The translations under genes were made by a program, and so were the position numbers. From contig JAPXFQ010002633.1 of NCBI GenBank assembly GCA_028564705.1, positions 1,736,331 to 1,800,330 on the forward strand: a stretch of DNA of 64,000 bases. Reading direction: 5' to 3'. Shown here piece after piece: positions 46,477 to 57,712 of this stretch. The notes below the pieces were generated by a model, which saw only the letters and a program-made list of their open reading frames with translations, did not search any database and was not told the DNA's origin. Each line of letters starts with the position of its first letter. Within the stretch, counting starts at the first letter, position 1. This DNA is from Apricaphanius iberus. Its lineage: Eukaryota; Chordata; Actinopteri; Cyprinodontiformes; Aphaniidae.

Positions 46477-48599
46477 TACCTGGACTGTTAGTTAAATATG
46501 TAACTTACCAATACATAAAAAGACAAAAATGGCATTTTTGGTAATACTAGCGCTGCCTTAAACCTATCAGACAGAAGTGGATTACTCAGTTTTGTGGATT
46601 GACCCTTAAGGAGATGATTAATGATTTAAGAAAAAAGTGCTAAATTAGATTTCCACTGTGTACGTTAGCTACAGTAGCTGTAGTGATTGTCACTGATTGC
46701 ACCATGCGACAGGCTACTCTTTAGTACCTTACACTGCACTTCAATCAGTAGAAAAAGAAGTTGTTTATGAGGTTACTTGGAATGTTTATTGCAATCTTAA
46801 ATGTGTAACCTTTTAGTAAAAAAAATCCAAAGGGTTATTTGGTATAACATTTTTTTTTAAGAATTCAGTGTAGTACCCAATTCAATTTACTTTCTTATTG
46901 CCCTTATTTAAATAATTCCTTATCAAATTGTTATTTCACTTATAGCATTCACTCTTACTTTCTGCCCTTGATGTAAAGGCAATGGGTTATTTTATTGTCG
47001 TTTCACTTTAACTTGCTGGGGAATAACAGTATAAGTACGAATTAACTCACATGTAGGCGCACAGGCAGGCACACAAACATTTAAATAAACAAAACAATTT
47101 GTATTGTTATATAATGGCTCTGTGAAATAATGCTGAATATAGACTCAAACACTGTTATCTTTAAATTGTAAGTGAGAACTCACTATTACTGTGAAGCTAC
47201 TGTGTTTAGAAAATAACTTAGACACTTAAGGTATCCAAGTCTTTAGTCAACCCATGAGTTGCTAGACAATTAATTAATATAAATGACCAGTTGTGATTTC
47301 AGAAATGGGCTTTTTGGCTTTATGCCTAGGGTAATATTACTTGTGCAACACAAAGGGAAAAGAAAAAACCCAAATCAGTCACTTCCTCCACAGATTTTAG
47401 CCCACCCTTTGCAATTTTAACAGTTTTAACTCTTATGGCATTGCTTTTCATGATGTTTAAGAGCAATGTTCCCTCTAAGCTAAGCATGTGTGCAATTGTG
47501 CACTACTGACACGGTTTTTGTTCACAGAAAATCTGTGCTGTGCACAAAAAACCTGAATTGAATATAAAATAAACAAATAATTTATTCTGCGATTTTTTTT
47601 GTGATATGGGTCAATGAGCATGTACGCTGATTTACAGTTCCAGTGGGTCCTCCTGCACCGCTCCAATTAGAAAACACACACTCACCTATATCCGCACACT
47701 GACACAATCAGTGGTTGGACGTGCTTTTGTTACCTTGGCCTTTAGTGTGAGTTTACCAAATTATATTGTGACAAATGTATAAAATCCATCAATCCTACAC
47801 ACAAATGCGGTGATTCAGAGGTCCTGTTAAACCTGGCATTAATAGCAGTATTGAGCCAAGAGTGTTTGAAAGAATAGTTGGAAGGTTTACCTCAGCTTTT
47901 ATTTTATTGTTTTCTTTACATATATTCATACAGCTGCAGCCTGTTTATCCAGACTGCTGAAAGAGGGAGGGTGAGGGAGTGAGAGACAGAGCGCTGCATA
48001 AACTTTAAATCTACGGCATGTAGATATATTGTCTGAAACCAACTGACACATATTTTTCTGCTGAGACAAGCTGACGTCTCTTCTTTGAGAAAGTTTGCCT
48101 TGAAAAATTTGTATTAATGATTTCTGAGACCAAATCAATTTCTCCCCTATAAGCCCTTTTGAAAACAATTAAAAAACTTGTAAAGAATTGATGTTCACAG
48201 ATTTTTGAGGATGTGCTTTGCTAATAAATATACGGTAGTGATAACTCTGCTCTGACCACTCAATCAGAGTGTGGAAATGTTCTGACATCAATTATTAAAA
48301 GTTAGTGATTTTTTTTATTTGTTTGTTAGATGGGGCTAGTTGGTGTGTGGTCTGTGTATAAGGGTTTTTGAAGGGTCAAGATTAATGATAGAGACAGGTA
48401 TGCAAATAGGACTGCGATAAAATAAAAGTTAAACAAATTTAAAATATACAGAAACTCAACACTTTATTAAAAATGTTGTCACAGAAATCAAAATGCAGCT
48501 ATTAGCTTATTTCAATAAACCATGTAACATGATGGATGCGATGCTGGCAGGACAACAGTGCATATAGTTGGTAATGCTCACAGTGGTCCAAGGGACCGC
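46477..48599. other. No gene seen
   Basis: About 47465-47700 has features of a dispersed DNA-transposon repeat (tgttccctctaagctaagca), unclassified. The rest is AT-rich without motifs. Confidence 0.45.
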
Positions 48600-49592
48600 T
48601 CAGTGAGTTAGTGAGTTTGACCAGACACATGAAGAATTGGAGAGAAAATTGTTTAAGAGGGTATTTATGGGAATTGTTGACCATTATTCCACATTTTCAT
48701 TCGCTGATGTTGGATGAGAAGACCTGGCTCGCAGTCTCCACTTCATCCCATGAGTGCTCTGTCAGTTCGAGGTCAGAACTCTGTAGAGGGTAGTCAAGTT
48801 CTTCCTTATCAAACTGGCTCATCTACATCTTTATGGATCTCAAGTTATGCACTATTGCACACTCATGTGGAAACTGCAGGGCCCTTCACAAAACGGCAGC
48901 CACAAATTTAGGAGCATGAAATTGTACAAGATGTTTTGGTATGCTAGAAGATTTAGACTGTATTTCAATGGAAGAGAGAGGTCGAGATCAGCTTTTGATA
49001 GACAGTCCCGCACCACCTCTGAACCAAACTTTACCCATGTAACTGGCAAACCCAGACTAATCTTTTGGACTGCATACAGAGAGATGTGCTTTTCCGGATA
49101 TGTTTTTGCCACTCCACAATCCATTGATACTCATGGAAACTCGTTCCATAACACTCTCTATGAAATATTTTAGAGTTAATTGGAAAGAGACATTTTGGAG
49201 GTATCTGGCTATTGACTGGTGAAATTTGCCGACTTCTGCACTGTATGTTCTTCAGCATACGTTGAGCATGCTCTTTGTTTTTAAATGGCCTGTCGCTTGT
49301 TAGTTACATTTCAGTCCACATTTTTTATTATAATACTACTGGCAATTGACTTTGAAATCTTTATCAGAAATAAGAAATGAATGACTCTACTAATTGCACA
49401 GGGCTTCTCTTATCACAGTACCACACTGAAATTTACTAAGCTTTTGAGGGTGAGTCATTCTTTCACAGTGTCTGTAGAAGTAGTCAGAATGCTTAGGTGG
49501 TTGGTTTCTGTCCCTGCAGCCATGAACATGATTGAAACCCTTAAAATAAATTATTTGGATGGGTGAGTAATTACTTTTGGCAATATAGTGTA
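48600..49592 (-). mobile_element. Tc1/mariner element with decayed transposase
   Basis: The 5' end is at 49592: tacactatattgccaaaagt on the minus strand, the terminal repeat of a well-known fish Tc1 family. The TA at the tip is the expected duplication. Toward 48600 the minus strand follows the order of this family's transposase gene: a piece near 49125 (catggaacgagtttc-like), 48945-48850 (cataccaaaacatct, then gcacaatagtgcataac-like) and 48735-48670 (agactgcgagccaggtcttc, then atggtcaacaattcccataa). These cover the catalytic DDE region and C terminus. Frames are broken everywhere and the 3' terminal repeat was not found, so it is dead. Confidence 0.7.
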
Positions 49593-49601
49593 TCGATATA
49601 G

Positions 49602-50028
49602 TAGGGATGCATATTGGCAAAGATCTGGTGATATGATATGTATCACAATACTGGAGGGATGATAAAATATATTGTGATACTATGAGTAAGACTATATATG
49701 GTGATTTTTAAAACTGAATTTAACTATAGAAAAACTGTCAGCATTCGAAACACTCCAACCTGTTTCATACACAACACATCCAATTTTTTAATATGGGATC
49801 TAATTAATCCACTGGAACCAAGAAGGTGAAAACTGCCACCAACTACCAGTCACTATTACTTTTATTACATAAATTACTGTCATCACTAATGCTTTCATTC
49901 AAATTCTGTGAAAAAAGAAAATACAAAATAAAAATTGATAAATTTCTTTTTGAATGTCCATACAATATTGCGACATACAATATTGTGATATATTTGCATA
50001 TTAGTTTTTTCTTACATTCCTACAATAT
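49602..50028. mobile_element. Possible small MITE next to the Tc1 end
   Basis: The left end gtagggatgcatattggc and, inverted, the right end gtaggaatgtaagaaaaa are loosely similar, and the interior has several acaatattg/caatattgt motifs. TAGGGATG-type ends suggest hAT. Identity is low. Confidence 0.33.
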
Positions 50029-51838
50029 GGTGTATGTAAGCTTAGTATGACCCACCAATATACTGCATTTAGATTACATTCATAACCATTTACTTAAGTA
50101 TAATCCAGAGCTGTGTAGAGCCTTGTATTTGCTTTTAGCCTGTAAACAAAAAATTTACCTGACTGACAAGGATGGGAAGATGCAGGGTTGAAAACCTAGT
50201 TTAATTACGCTTTATTTTATGACATTCATCACTTTGTACTTTCACTTAGTCCCATCTGGAACACATATTTTAAATTTTCACATGATGACATTTCCTCTTG
50301 AATATTAATGGGCATTGTTTTCACCCTTACACTTTGTTTCTGATACATTATGTATGACAATTTGGCAATGGAAAGAAAACAAGAATTTGAATGCTTGCAT
50401 GAGTGAAGGTGTTTGCAATAGAGAGACAATGCAACTAAATGTTAGTGGTTCATTCATAAGATGTAAAATCTTCATGAGAAATCAAGACAAAGAGAAAGTG
50501 TGAGCAGCTGTCTTGTCACAATAAACTGCCTAATGAGCTTCTTTGATCAACTTTGCTCCCATTCTTTCTCCTTACCTTAACGAAAATGCTCAACGTCTTT
50601 GATATAGGCTGCCACATTTTTAGACCGTGGTTATTGCTGGACAGGAGCTTCCTTTTTCATATATTTAGGATAGTTAATAACATAATGCAAGACACTAGCG
50701 TCTTGCTTTAACTGAGGGATTGTTCTTTCAATCTGAAGCAAACTGTTTTCTTACTGAATTACCCAAAGAGAAGATACTGTTGATCCAAACTCTAATCTAC
50801 TGCATAGTATCACTTGTGAAACTCCTGCTGCAGCTCATCTCTGTAGTCTTCATTGTGTATAGGTTGTATATACACACATAAATAAGATGTACATGCGAAT
50901 AAAAATGGCCAGAAAACAAGATGTGAACATAAAATGACCTAAGACGGTGCGAGGTGTCAAATACATGCATGGGTTCTAGCTGAATATTTAAGCTTAAGCA
51001 TAGTTTATACTTCTCTATATATGTCAAAATGGATAGACGCAAAGCTATTATCCATTGATGCAAGGGCACTCTGTCACCTACACAACGTAGCATGTCTTAG
51101 AGTACACTTTTCTAACTATCCATCTCCATTCACGGAGAGCTTATGCCTGTGATTGTTCAGCTCAAGAACAGCCAGAGATCATTTCATCAGAACAGTGCTC
51201 TATAGCCAACATAATCAGTAGTCAATGCAGCATTTGGGCACTACATGCTTTATATTGAAATGAAAATGTATCTAATATGGACTTTTTCCGATTTTAAACA
51301 CAAGGAGGTGTAGAGAAACAACAAAACCAAATGCTGTGCTTCTGTACATAGGTTTTTAGAGTATTCCACAAGATGCACCTCTGATAAAAAGCTATGTACT
51401 TTCTGTTGGTCATTGCTCCTTGAGGGCGAATGTGTTCACAAGCAAAAGAAAATAAAGTGTAGTTAACTAGAAGTGACACTGCAATGGTAGACAGACCCGC
51501 AATAAAAAATAAGCACCATCTGCAGTCCTGGTGCAGAATTGCTTTGCAATGCTGAAAAACCAACAGCGAATTATATATAAAAAACATCTCCATCAATACA
51601 TCTGTGTCTGGGTGCAAACTTGGTGACAGAGACGTATAAACTAGGCTTTTTGTTTATGTTGTATCTATGATTCTTTCTCAGCCTGAGAAAAGATTGGACT
51701 CTTTCATTTCCATCCATTCTGAGTTAGTGGGGTTTGATTCGGCCTTTCTTCGTTGGTGGAACGGAATAAACCTGGTGTGAACTGTTACACTAATTCAAGC
51801 AAGCTATCTCAAATAAACCTAGATTTTTTTCAGCTTGC
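50029..51838. other. AT-rich stretch, no gene seen
   Basis: Minus frames at 50797-51093 and 51294-51617 (98 and 107 codons) have no motif, no codon bias that I can see and no splice context. I treat them as chance. Confidence 0.5.
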
Positions 51839-51878
51839 TTAGCACTAGAACTACCAGAGAGCAGCCATTTGGCTTTTC

Positions 51879-52222
51879 TACCTATAAAGCCCACAGGTAA
51901 GCCGAAAGGCTGGATGGCCCCCTGTGAACCTTCCTTTTGTTATGTAAACGGGGCAATCACTGGGACACCACAGGGGGGGGGATATGCTGAGCCACTTCAC
52001 TCAAAACACCTTGACATAAAATGGGGGAGGGGGAGAATCAGGTAGGAGCAGGATTGCTAACTGACTGTCTGAGCAGAATATATGAGCTGAATCAAAATGT
52101 AATATATGTAGAAGGATGTAGACATTATCAGAACCCTACAACACTGGGCTTCCAACATCCCCACCAGACACATAAGAAAAGTAATAGAATAGAACCACAT
52201 CAAATAAAGCACTCAAAATCTG
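51879..52222 (+). repeat. Left long inverted repeat of the piggyBac element
   Basis: It runs from ctacctataaagcccacagg to actcaaaatctg. Comparing by eye with the right copy I count fewer than ten differences, mostly single substitutions and a G-run length change. It includes a conserved gtaagccgaaaggctggatg segment and a G-rich tract. Confidence 0.9.
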
Positions 52223-52448
52223 GGGTTATCCCAACTGGGCCTTCATGATATTTACTAATAATAATAATAATAAAAAAAGTATTATCAGGATACAGTGTTA
52301 GAGAGTGGAAGTGAGTGAGACTTAGAACTTAGGCTTAAAACTTTATTGATCCCTTTGGGGTGACTCCCTCAGGGAAATTTGAGTTTTCAAGCACACAGAG
52401 AAAACTAAACAGTATGTAACAATGAGTGAGGTGAGTACATTTCAATAA

Positions 52449-53945
52449 TCACTCACAATCCATGCACTGCCAAGCAGTCTCCTTTCTGCATTTGCCACAT
52501 GTGTATTTGTAACAGCCTATACATCGCAGAGTGGCATGATTGCTTTTACACTGATTTTTAACCTGACACATTGCTCTTTTCCCAGGGCTAGGTGTTGAAG
52601 GTTGTAGCCGAAGCAATTGTTCCCTTTGTGCCTGCTTTGCACCCACATGAGAATGAGCCAACTCTCTTGCAAGCTCCACCAGGAAGTCCACCCGTCTCTC
52701 CTGCCTCCCGGTGCATGCTTGATAGAGCACATGTGCATTCAGTGCTGCCATATAAATCATGTTATAGAACACAGCGACTGGCCAGCGCCGTGTTCCTCTG
52801 CGGACAGTGTACTCCCGCACCATCTGGTCCATCACATCAACGCCGCACTTTGTGGTGTTGTAAAGGGTGACAGTGTTTGGCTTCCGTCTGGTGGTATTCT
52901 CAGTCTGAATGACGCGGTGCATGCTGCTGAGAATGTATACTGTCTTCTTCCGTTTGGGCGCATACACCGTTAGCGTGGCACCAGTGGTTGAAAATACCTG
53001 AGTGGTGAATTCATCACGGTCCCTCTGTCTTGTTGATTGTGGAATTTCTTGCCGAATCCTGTTGACTGTGCCGAGGATGGTGGTTTTCCGGCTAAGCAGT
53101 CGTTGTGCCAGTGACAGCGATGTAAAGAAATTGTCCGTGGTAACATTTCTGCCCTTGTCCAGGAATGGTTCCATCAGCCTCATCGCTACATTTTCGGACA
53201 GTCTCTCTCCACTGGAACGACTGGGGTCCTTGCCAAGATATGGGAGGACATTGCAGATGTATTTGGATTTCAAGTCACAAGCCACCCAAAACTTGATCCC
53301 AAACTTGTCAGGTTTTGTTGAAATGTATTGCAGGAAACAGCAGCGAGTCTTTTGACGGGAAAAGCTGTTCATCAATGGTGATGTGTCGACCAGGGTTGTA
53401 GGATGTGATGCAGTTGGTGACAAACGAACCCCACACACCGGAAATTGCAGCAAACTTATCCGTCTTTGCTCGCTCACTGCGGGTGTCCTTGTCGTCAAAG
53501 CGTACGTGTTGCATGATTTCTTGGAAGCGATTTCGGGACATAGTTGCCATGATCTGGGGGTTTCCCAGGTTTGCTGACCAGCAGTCATGCAGTGATGGAA
53601 CCTTGGTCAGCCCCCGCAAGATAACAATAGCAATAAATGCCATTAGTTCAGGGAGGGCCACGAACCAGTCCACATGCTCCATTTGCCGTGCATGTTCAAC
53701 AGTACAGTGTCGAATGGAACTTAGCATTTCCAGAGTGATAAAACACAGGAAGCTCTGAAGACGACTCAAGATGGACCTCCTGGCCTTAGCCGTTGGCTCT
53801 CCATCTGCGCCGTATGGAGATGGAGGGGTGAAATGGAGAGTTTTCCCCACCTGTTCTTCACACCACACTGTGCCATCTTTCGCCGTCTCTGTCTGGTCAG
53901 TCCCCACCCGAGCTCTCTTTTTTGGCTGAGGAGCAGTCTCCTCAT
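52449..53945 (-). pseudogene. piggyBac transposase, main exon, one frameshift
   Basis: The exon begins after a splice acceptor (tcccattgcag, exon from 53945) in phase 1. It runs through PKKRARVG (nuclear-signal-like) and the DDE transposase domain (DDE_Tnp_1_7 type). The three catalytic Asp regions are present: HITIDEQLFP (about 53370), NVTTDNFFTSL (about 53140) and CGVDVMDQM (about 52840). The C terminus has eight or so Cys (CIGCYKYTCGKCRKE and WQCMDC), the usual piggyBac cysteine-rich domain that binds the element ends. The only break I see is one extra base in a four-A run (TTTT at 53350-53353 on the plus strand); with three, the frame would stay open for 498 codons including the stop. The frame is otherwise clean, so loss of function is recent or the base is an assembly error. 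Confidence 0.85.
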
Positions 53946-54225
53946 CTGCAATGGGAACAAATTCAAATTATGAATTAATAATAATAATAATAATAATAAT
54001 CAGTCCAGTACATCTCAAATAGGTTGGCTAATGTGCTAAGGTGCAAGGACCTCAGGATAAGAACCAAAAGAAACAAACGGAGGCCTGCACTCAGAAACAA
54101 AATGGAGGCTGTCTGATGAAAGAAGCCCCAAAACTCTATTCACATGGTGATATGTGCACCACTATTTCCACCTTCCTGCCTGAAATGAAATATAAAATAA
54201 CAAATAATATGAAATTGAATCTTAC
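53946..54225 (-). other. Predicted intron of the piggyBac transposase
   Basis: Bounded by gtaag and a pyrimidine-containing ttgcag. It includes an (AAT)n run at 53976-54000 (plus-strand sense). Confidence 0.5.
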
Positions 54226-54352
54226 CTGAAGACAGCTCAGAGTCCAAATCCGAGGTGTGAATGTCTTTTGTCCTCTGCGTAAAGGTGACCTGAGGAGTTG
54301 AGCAGAACCTGGCACTGCTCAAATACATAACTGATATTTTGAAATCAGACAT
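54226..54352 (-). CDS. piggyBac transposase, candidate first exon
   Basis: From an ATG at 54352 a frame of 42 codons plus one base runs to a donor (gtaag at 54225-54221). The phase (1) fits the acceptor at 53945, joining SDLDSELSS to DEETAPQPKKRARV. The acidic Ser-rich stretch before the domain is normal for piggyBac N termini. The first 20 residues are less convincing, so the true start could be elsewhere. An alternative exon lies outside the element at 56807-56924. Confidence 0.5.
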
Positions 54353-54620
54353 ATAATATCATATCTTTGACATAACATAACATCACAATGTGGCAAACAG
54401 CAACAGTCAGTCTGGTTTTTATGAGTTGAGACAGGGAGAGACAGGAAAAGAGAAAATAGAGGGAAAGAGCAAAACAGACAAAAACAATGTACAAATTCTT
54501 AAATATAACAAATCAAATGTGTTTCGGGTGTATCTCAGTTTGAAAAAATGTTACATAAAATAAATCTTGTACAGATATCAACTTGATGAGCAATTCTGTA
54601 AATGACTAGTGGGGCTACCA

Positions 54621-54965
54621 CAGATTTTGAGTGCTTTATTTGATGTGGTTCTGTTCTATTACTTTTCTTATGTGTCTGGTGGGGATGTTGGAAGCCCAGT
54701 GTTGTAGGGTTCTGATAACGTCTACATCCTTCTACATATATTACATTTTGATTCAGCTCATATGTTCTGCTCAGACAGTCAGTTAGCAATCCTGCTCCTA
54801 CCTGATTGTCCCCCTCCCCCATTTTATGTCAAGGTGTTTTGAGTGAAGTGGCTCTGCATATCCCCCCTCCTGTGGTGTCCCAGTGATTGCCCCGTTTACA
54901 TAACAAAAGGAGGGTTCACAGGGGGCCATCCAGCCTTTCGGCTTACCTGTGGGCTTTATAGGTAG
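54621..54965 (-). repeat. Right long inverted repeat of the piggyBac element
   Basis: It is the inverted partner of 51879-52222. High identity between the arms suggests either a young insertion or gene conversion between arms. Confidence 0.9.
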
Positions 54966-55204
54966 AGCAAAAAATCCTGGGTCTTCTAGTGTTAGAGGAG
55001 TAGCCCTCAGGTCATCTGTCTGCTCTTTTCCCTGATTACCTCACATTTGTATATAGTTCCAGTATTTCTGTGTTAGATTCTTCCCTCATGTATCCCTGAA
55101 AGATCGTGTTCTTTCCTTTGCAAAGGTTTGGTGTGTTTTTATTTTTTACTTCTTTTAACCACTATGAAAAAGTTACTTTGCTGTCTGCATTTTGATCCGA
55201 ACCT

Positions 55205-55880
55205 CACACCTATCATGACAAACAGACATTACAAGAAGTGAAACAAGCTGCAAATAAAAGGGATGTACAAATAACAGCAGAAATGTAAATACTTATTGAG
55301 TTTCTTGGGAACACTAATTGTAAAAGGAGATGGGAGGAAGGATCTGTGGTAACTCTCATTTGTGCACCTAGGATGTAGTAGTCTGTCACTGAAGGAGCTC
55401 TCCATTTTAGCAACAGCTATATGCATGAGTTGGGGGAAGTTGACCAACAGTGATTTTCTTTTAACTGAAGTTCATCTCTCTTCCACCACCTGCACTGTAT
55501 CGAGAGGGCATACCCTCAACAGAACTGGTCTTTCTGATGAGATTATCTGTCTGCTTATTCTCAGTTATTGGTAAGATGCTGCTCCAACAGACAACACCAT
55601 AGAAGATGCCAGCAAAAAGCTTAGCAATAGCCTCCCCTACACTCAAAAATATCTCTGAGGAACATTGTGCTCCGACGATTCCTGTAAAGAGTACCAATGT
55701 TGTAACTTCAGTCCAATTTTTTTGTTCAGATGAACACTCGTGTGTTTGTACATAGAAGAGTTATATCAGTTCCCTGGATGTTAACCAGTGTCAGTGCTGT
55801 GGGTATGCGTCTACAGAAATCCAAAACCAACTCCTTGGTTTTTTCCATCGATCAGGAGGTGGTCAGCTAGCACCTGTCTT
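55205..55880 (-). mobile_element. CR1/L2/Rex1-type LINE, C-terminal fragment
   Basis: The minus strand reads TKELVLDF, IPTALTLVNIQGTDI, then AGIFYGVVCWSS with NKQTDNLIRKTSSVEGMPS and finally MESSFSDRLLHPRCTNESYH with RSFLPS. These are the thumb and C-terminal blocks of the same LINE group as 44600-46476 (W-G, L-x-x-L-x-R-K-A-S-S and R-L-L-P-R-C-x-x-E-R-x-x-x-S-F-L-P). Frames shift several times. It starts about 210 bp beyond the piggyBac right end. Confidence 0.68.
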
Positions 55881-56266
55881 CAAACATGAATTAATCAGCA
55901 AAGAATGTGAACGCAGCTCATTCATAAAGAAAGATCAGAAATTCCTATATTTAAAAGTGCATAAAAAGTAAATTAAAAGGTTTTCAAAGGCAAAAACAAA
56001 CCAAACAAAAACAAAGAACAGAAAGAATAAACATACACCTACATCATAATTATGATGAAATATTTATTTTTTGGATCACATTCTAAAATTGAGCAACAAA
56101 AACAAACACATTACAAATTTGCTACTGATGTACCAATGTAACATTGTCTTCTATTCAGATGTTATTTTACTGGTAATTTCCCTTCATATCAAAACTAAAT
56201 TTGTATTTTGACTATTTTTACACGATTTAAAATAGGTCTATGTTTTCCAGAAAACATGTTTTTGAA

Positions 56267-56438
56267 TGTCCATCCATCCATCCATCCATCTTCTTCCGCT
56301 TATCCGGAGTCGGGTCGCAGGGGCAGTAGCCTAAGCAGAGAGACCCAGACTTCCCTCTCCCTGGCAAATTGGGCCAGCTCCTCGGGAGGAATCCCGAGGC
56401 GTTCCCAGGCCAGCCGGGATACATAGTGCCTCCAGCGA
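56267..56438 (-). mobile_element. RTE/Rex3-like LINE, 5'-truncated, with short TSD
   Basis: The minus strand encodes the last residues of the RTE protein ([19 protein letters not shown], then [13 protein letters not shown]) and ends in a (GGAT)n tail. Direct repeats gtttttgaa flank it at 56258-56266 and 56439-56447 and extend to 12 bp with one mismatch. It is a severely truncated insertion of the family whose full copy lies at 59952-63318. Confidence 0.85.
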
Positions 56439-56806
56439 GTTTTTGAAGGTGTTTGCTGGAAATAGTTTGTGGGAATCAACTGTTACCAACCTATATTACT
56501 CTCTGTTTTAGCCCCTTTCAGATTGTGCTGTTTCTACTGCTCATTGCATATTACATGAGCCGCTGTTAACTTGGCCATGCCCAAAGCTTCTATAATTTTT
56601 GCTCACATCCACCACTCATTGATTGTTACCACTACGTGCAAAAGTTTCTGCCATGGCTGCAGTAGTTCAACCATACAAAATAAATTTTTAAAAATGGTTC
56701 AACAATACATGTTTTAGCCAGAATCTGATCAGAGAATTCAGCATGATACTTCTGAATGCTTATTGAAAACTGACTTTAAATGAAAAGAAAATATTTAACT
56801 GCTTAC

Positions 56807-56924
56807 CTGGCAGTCTGATCTCTTCCTGAGACTCAGATTCTAAAGGCTTCCAGATCGATCTAGCTGACTCTACCACCGCAGATCTTCGTTCGGTGAAACG
56901 TATCCTGTCCCCCGTCATTGGCAT
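56807..56924 (-). CDS. Candidate coding exon upstream of the piggyBac gene
   Basis: On the minus strand an ATG at 56924 opens a 39-codon frame (MPMTGDRIRFTERRSAVV, then a Ser/Glu-rich ESESQEEIRLP) that ends in a donor ccag/gtaagc (56806 onward), phase 1. In-frame stops lie just upstream of the ATG. The block is GC-richer than its neighbours and protein-like, but I recognise no domain. Its phase matches the acceptor of the piggyBac main exon 2.9 kb downstream, though it lies outside the element's terminal repeats. Confidence 0.3.
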
Positions 56925-57543
56925 ATTTCACCACAGCTACAAGCAAAGCTGAGAATTGAGAATATTTTCAGTTTTCATATTGCACTAAAAAGGCTAGTTT
57001 TCAACTCCATCCTTGCCAGCAATTCTTGCTATATAATAGTGTGGAGGGTTTTAGATTATTGCAGCACCTATCAAAAGGCAATTAAGATACATTTGCAATT
57101 CCCCTTCTGGATTAGAATAGTCATAACTTGGGATCTTTATCTAACTTTATGTTCAGACGTCTGTACAGACAGTTTGATACAAGTACCATTGCACCACTAA
57201 AAAGGGTTTACATTTGAATTTTTTGGAAAACTGCACAGGGATTAAATTCCTATCTGGTGTGCAGACATCCGGAGATCATTTTATTTATCCCTGATGATGC
57301 TTTCAAGGTCTTCATGTAGCCTCTTCAATCGTTATTTATTTGGAGTGGTTGCTTTTAAATAACTGGAATTCATGTTCTGGCAAGTGAAGGGCAACATGAT
57401 ATCATAGAAATACATAAATTGTAACAACCTTTTAAACATTCTATTGTGTAATGCTGGAATGCAAACAGAAAGAAACTATGCGCTACTACAAGTAATGGCT
57501 GGCTGCTAATAAAGTAGTCATGTGCAGCTCCTCCTGAAGTAGT

Positions 57544-57544
<1 letters not shown>
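56925..57544. other. No gene seen
   Basis: AT-rich, no motif; no obvious promoter for the candidate exon at 56807-56924 could be identified by eye. Confidence 0.45.
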
Positions 57545-57590
<46 letters not shown>

Positions 57591-57610
57591 GTACAGTATA
57601 TATATGTATA

Positions 57611-57701
<91 letters not shown>

Positions 57702-57712
57702 TGTATATATAT
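57545..57712. repeat. Compound (TG)n-(TA)n-(CA)n microsatellite
   Basis: A short gtgtgtgtg run, TA runs with small interruptions, acacacaca and more TA runs. The halves are partly self-complementary. Tyr/Ile frames of up to 128 codons across it, on both strands, are artefacts. Confidence 0.97.

Larger units (their letters stand above)
51843..54991 (-). mobile_element. piggyBac element with long inverted repeats
   Basis: The element is 3,149 bp. Near-identical inverted repeats of about 344 bp (51879-52222 and 54621-54965) enclose a two-exon transposase on the minus strand. The tips cactagaa and ttctagtg are inverted, and TTAG lies outside both (51839-51842 and 54992-54995), where piggyBac elements usually show TTAA. 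The outermost 30 or so bases inside the tips are less alike than the core. Such an element excises and reinserts by transposase action with no footprint; this copy's gene carries one frameshift. Confidence 0.85.

Noticed and set aside
52592..53355. Plus-strand frames of 92-118 codons
   Set aside because: Antisense to the piggyBac transposase, with no motifs.
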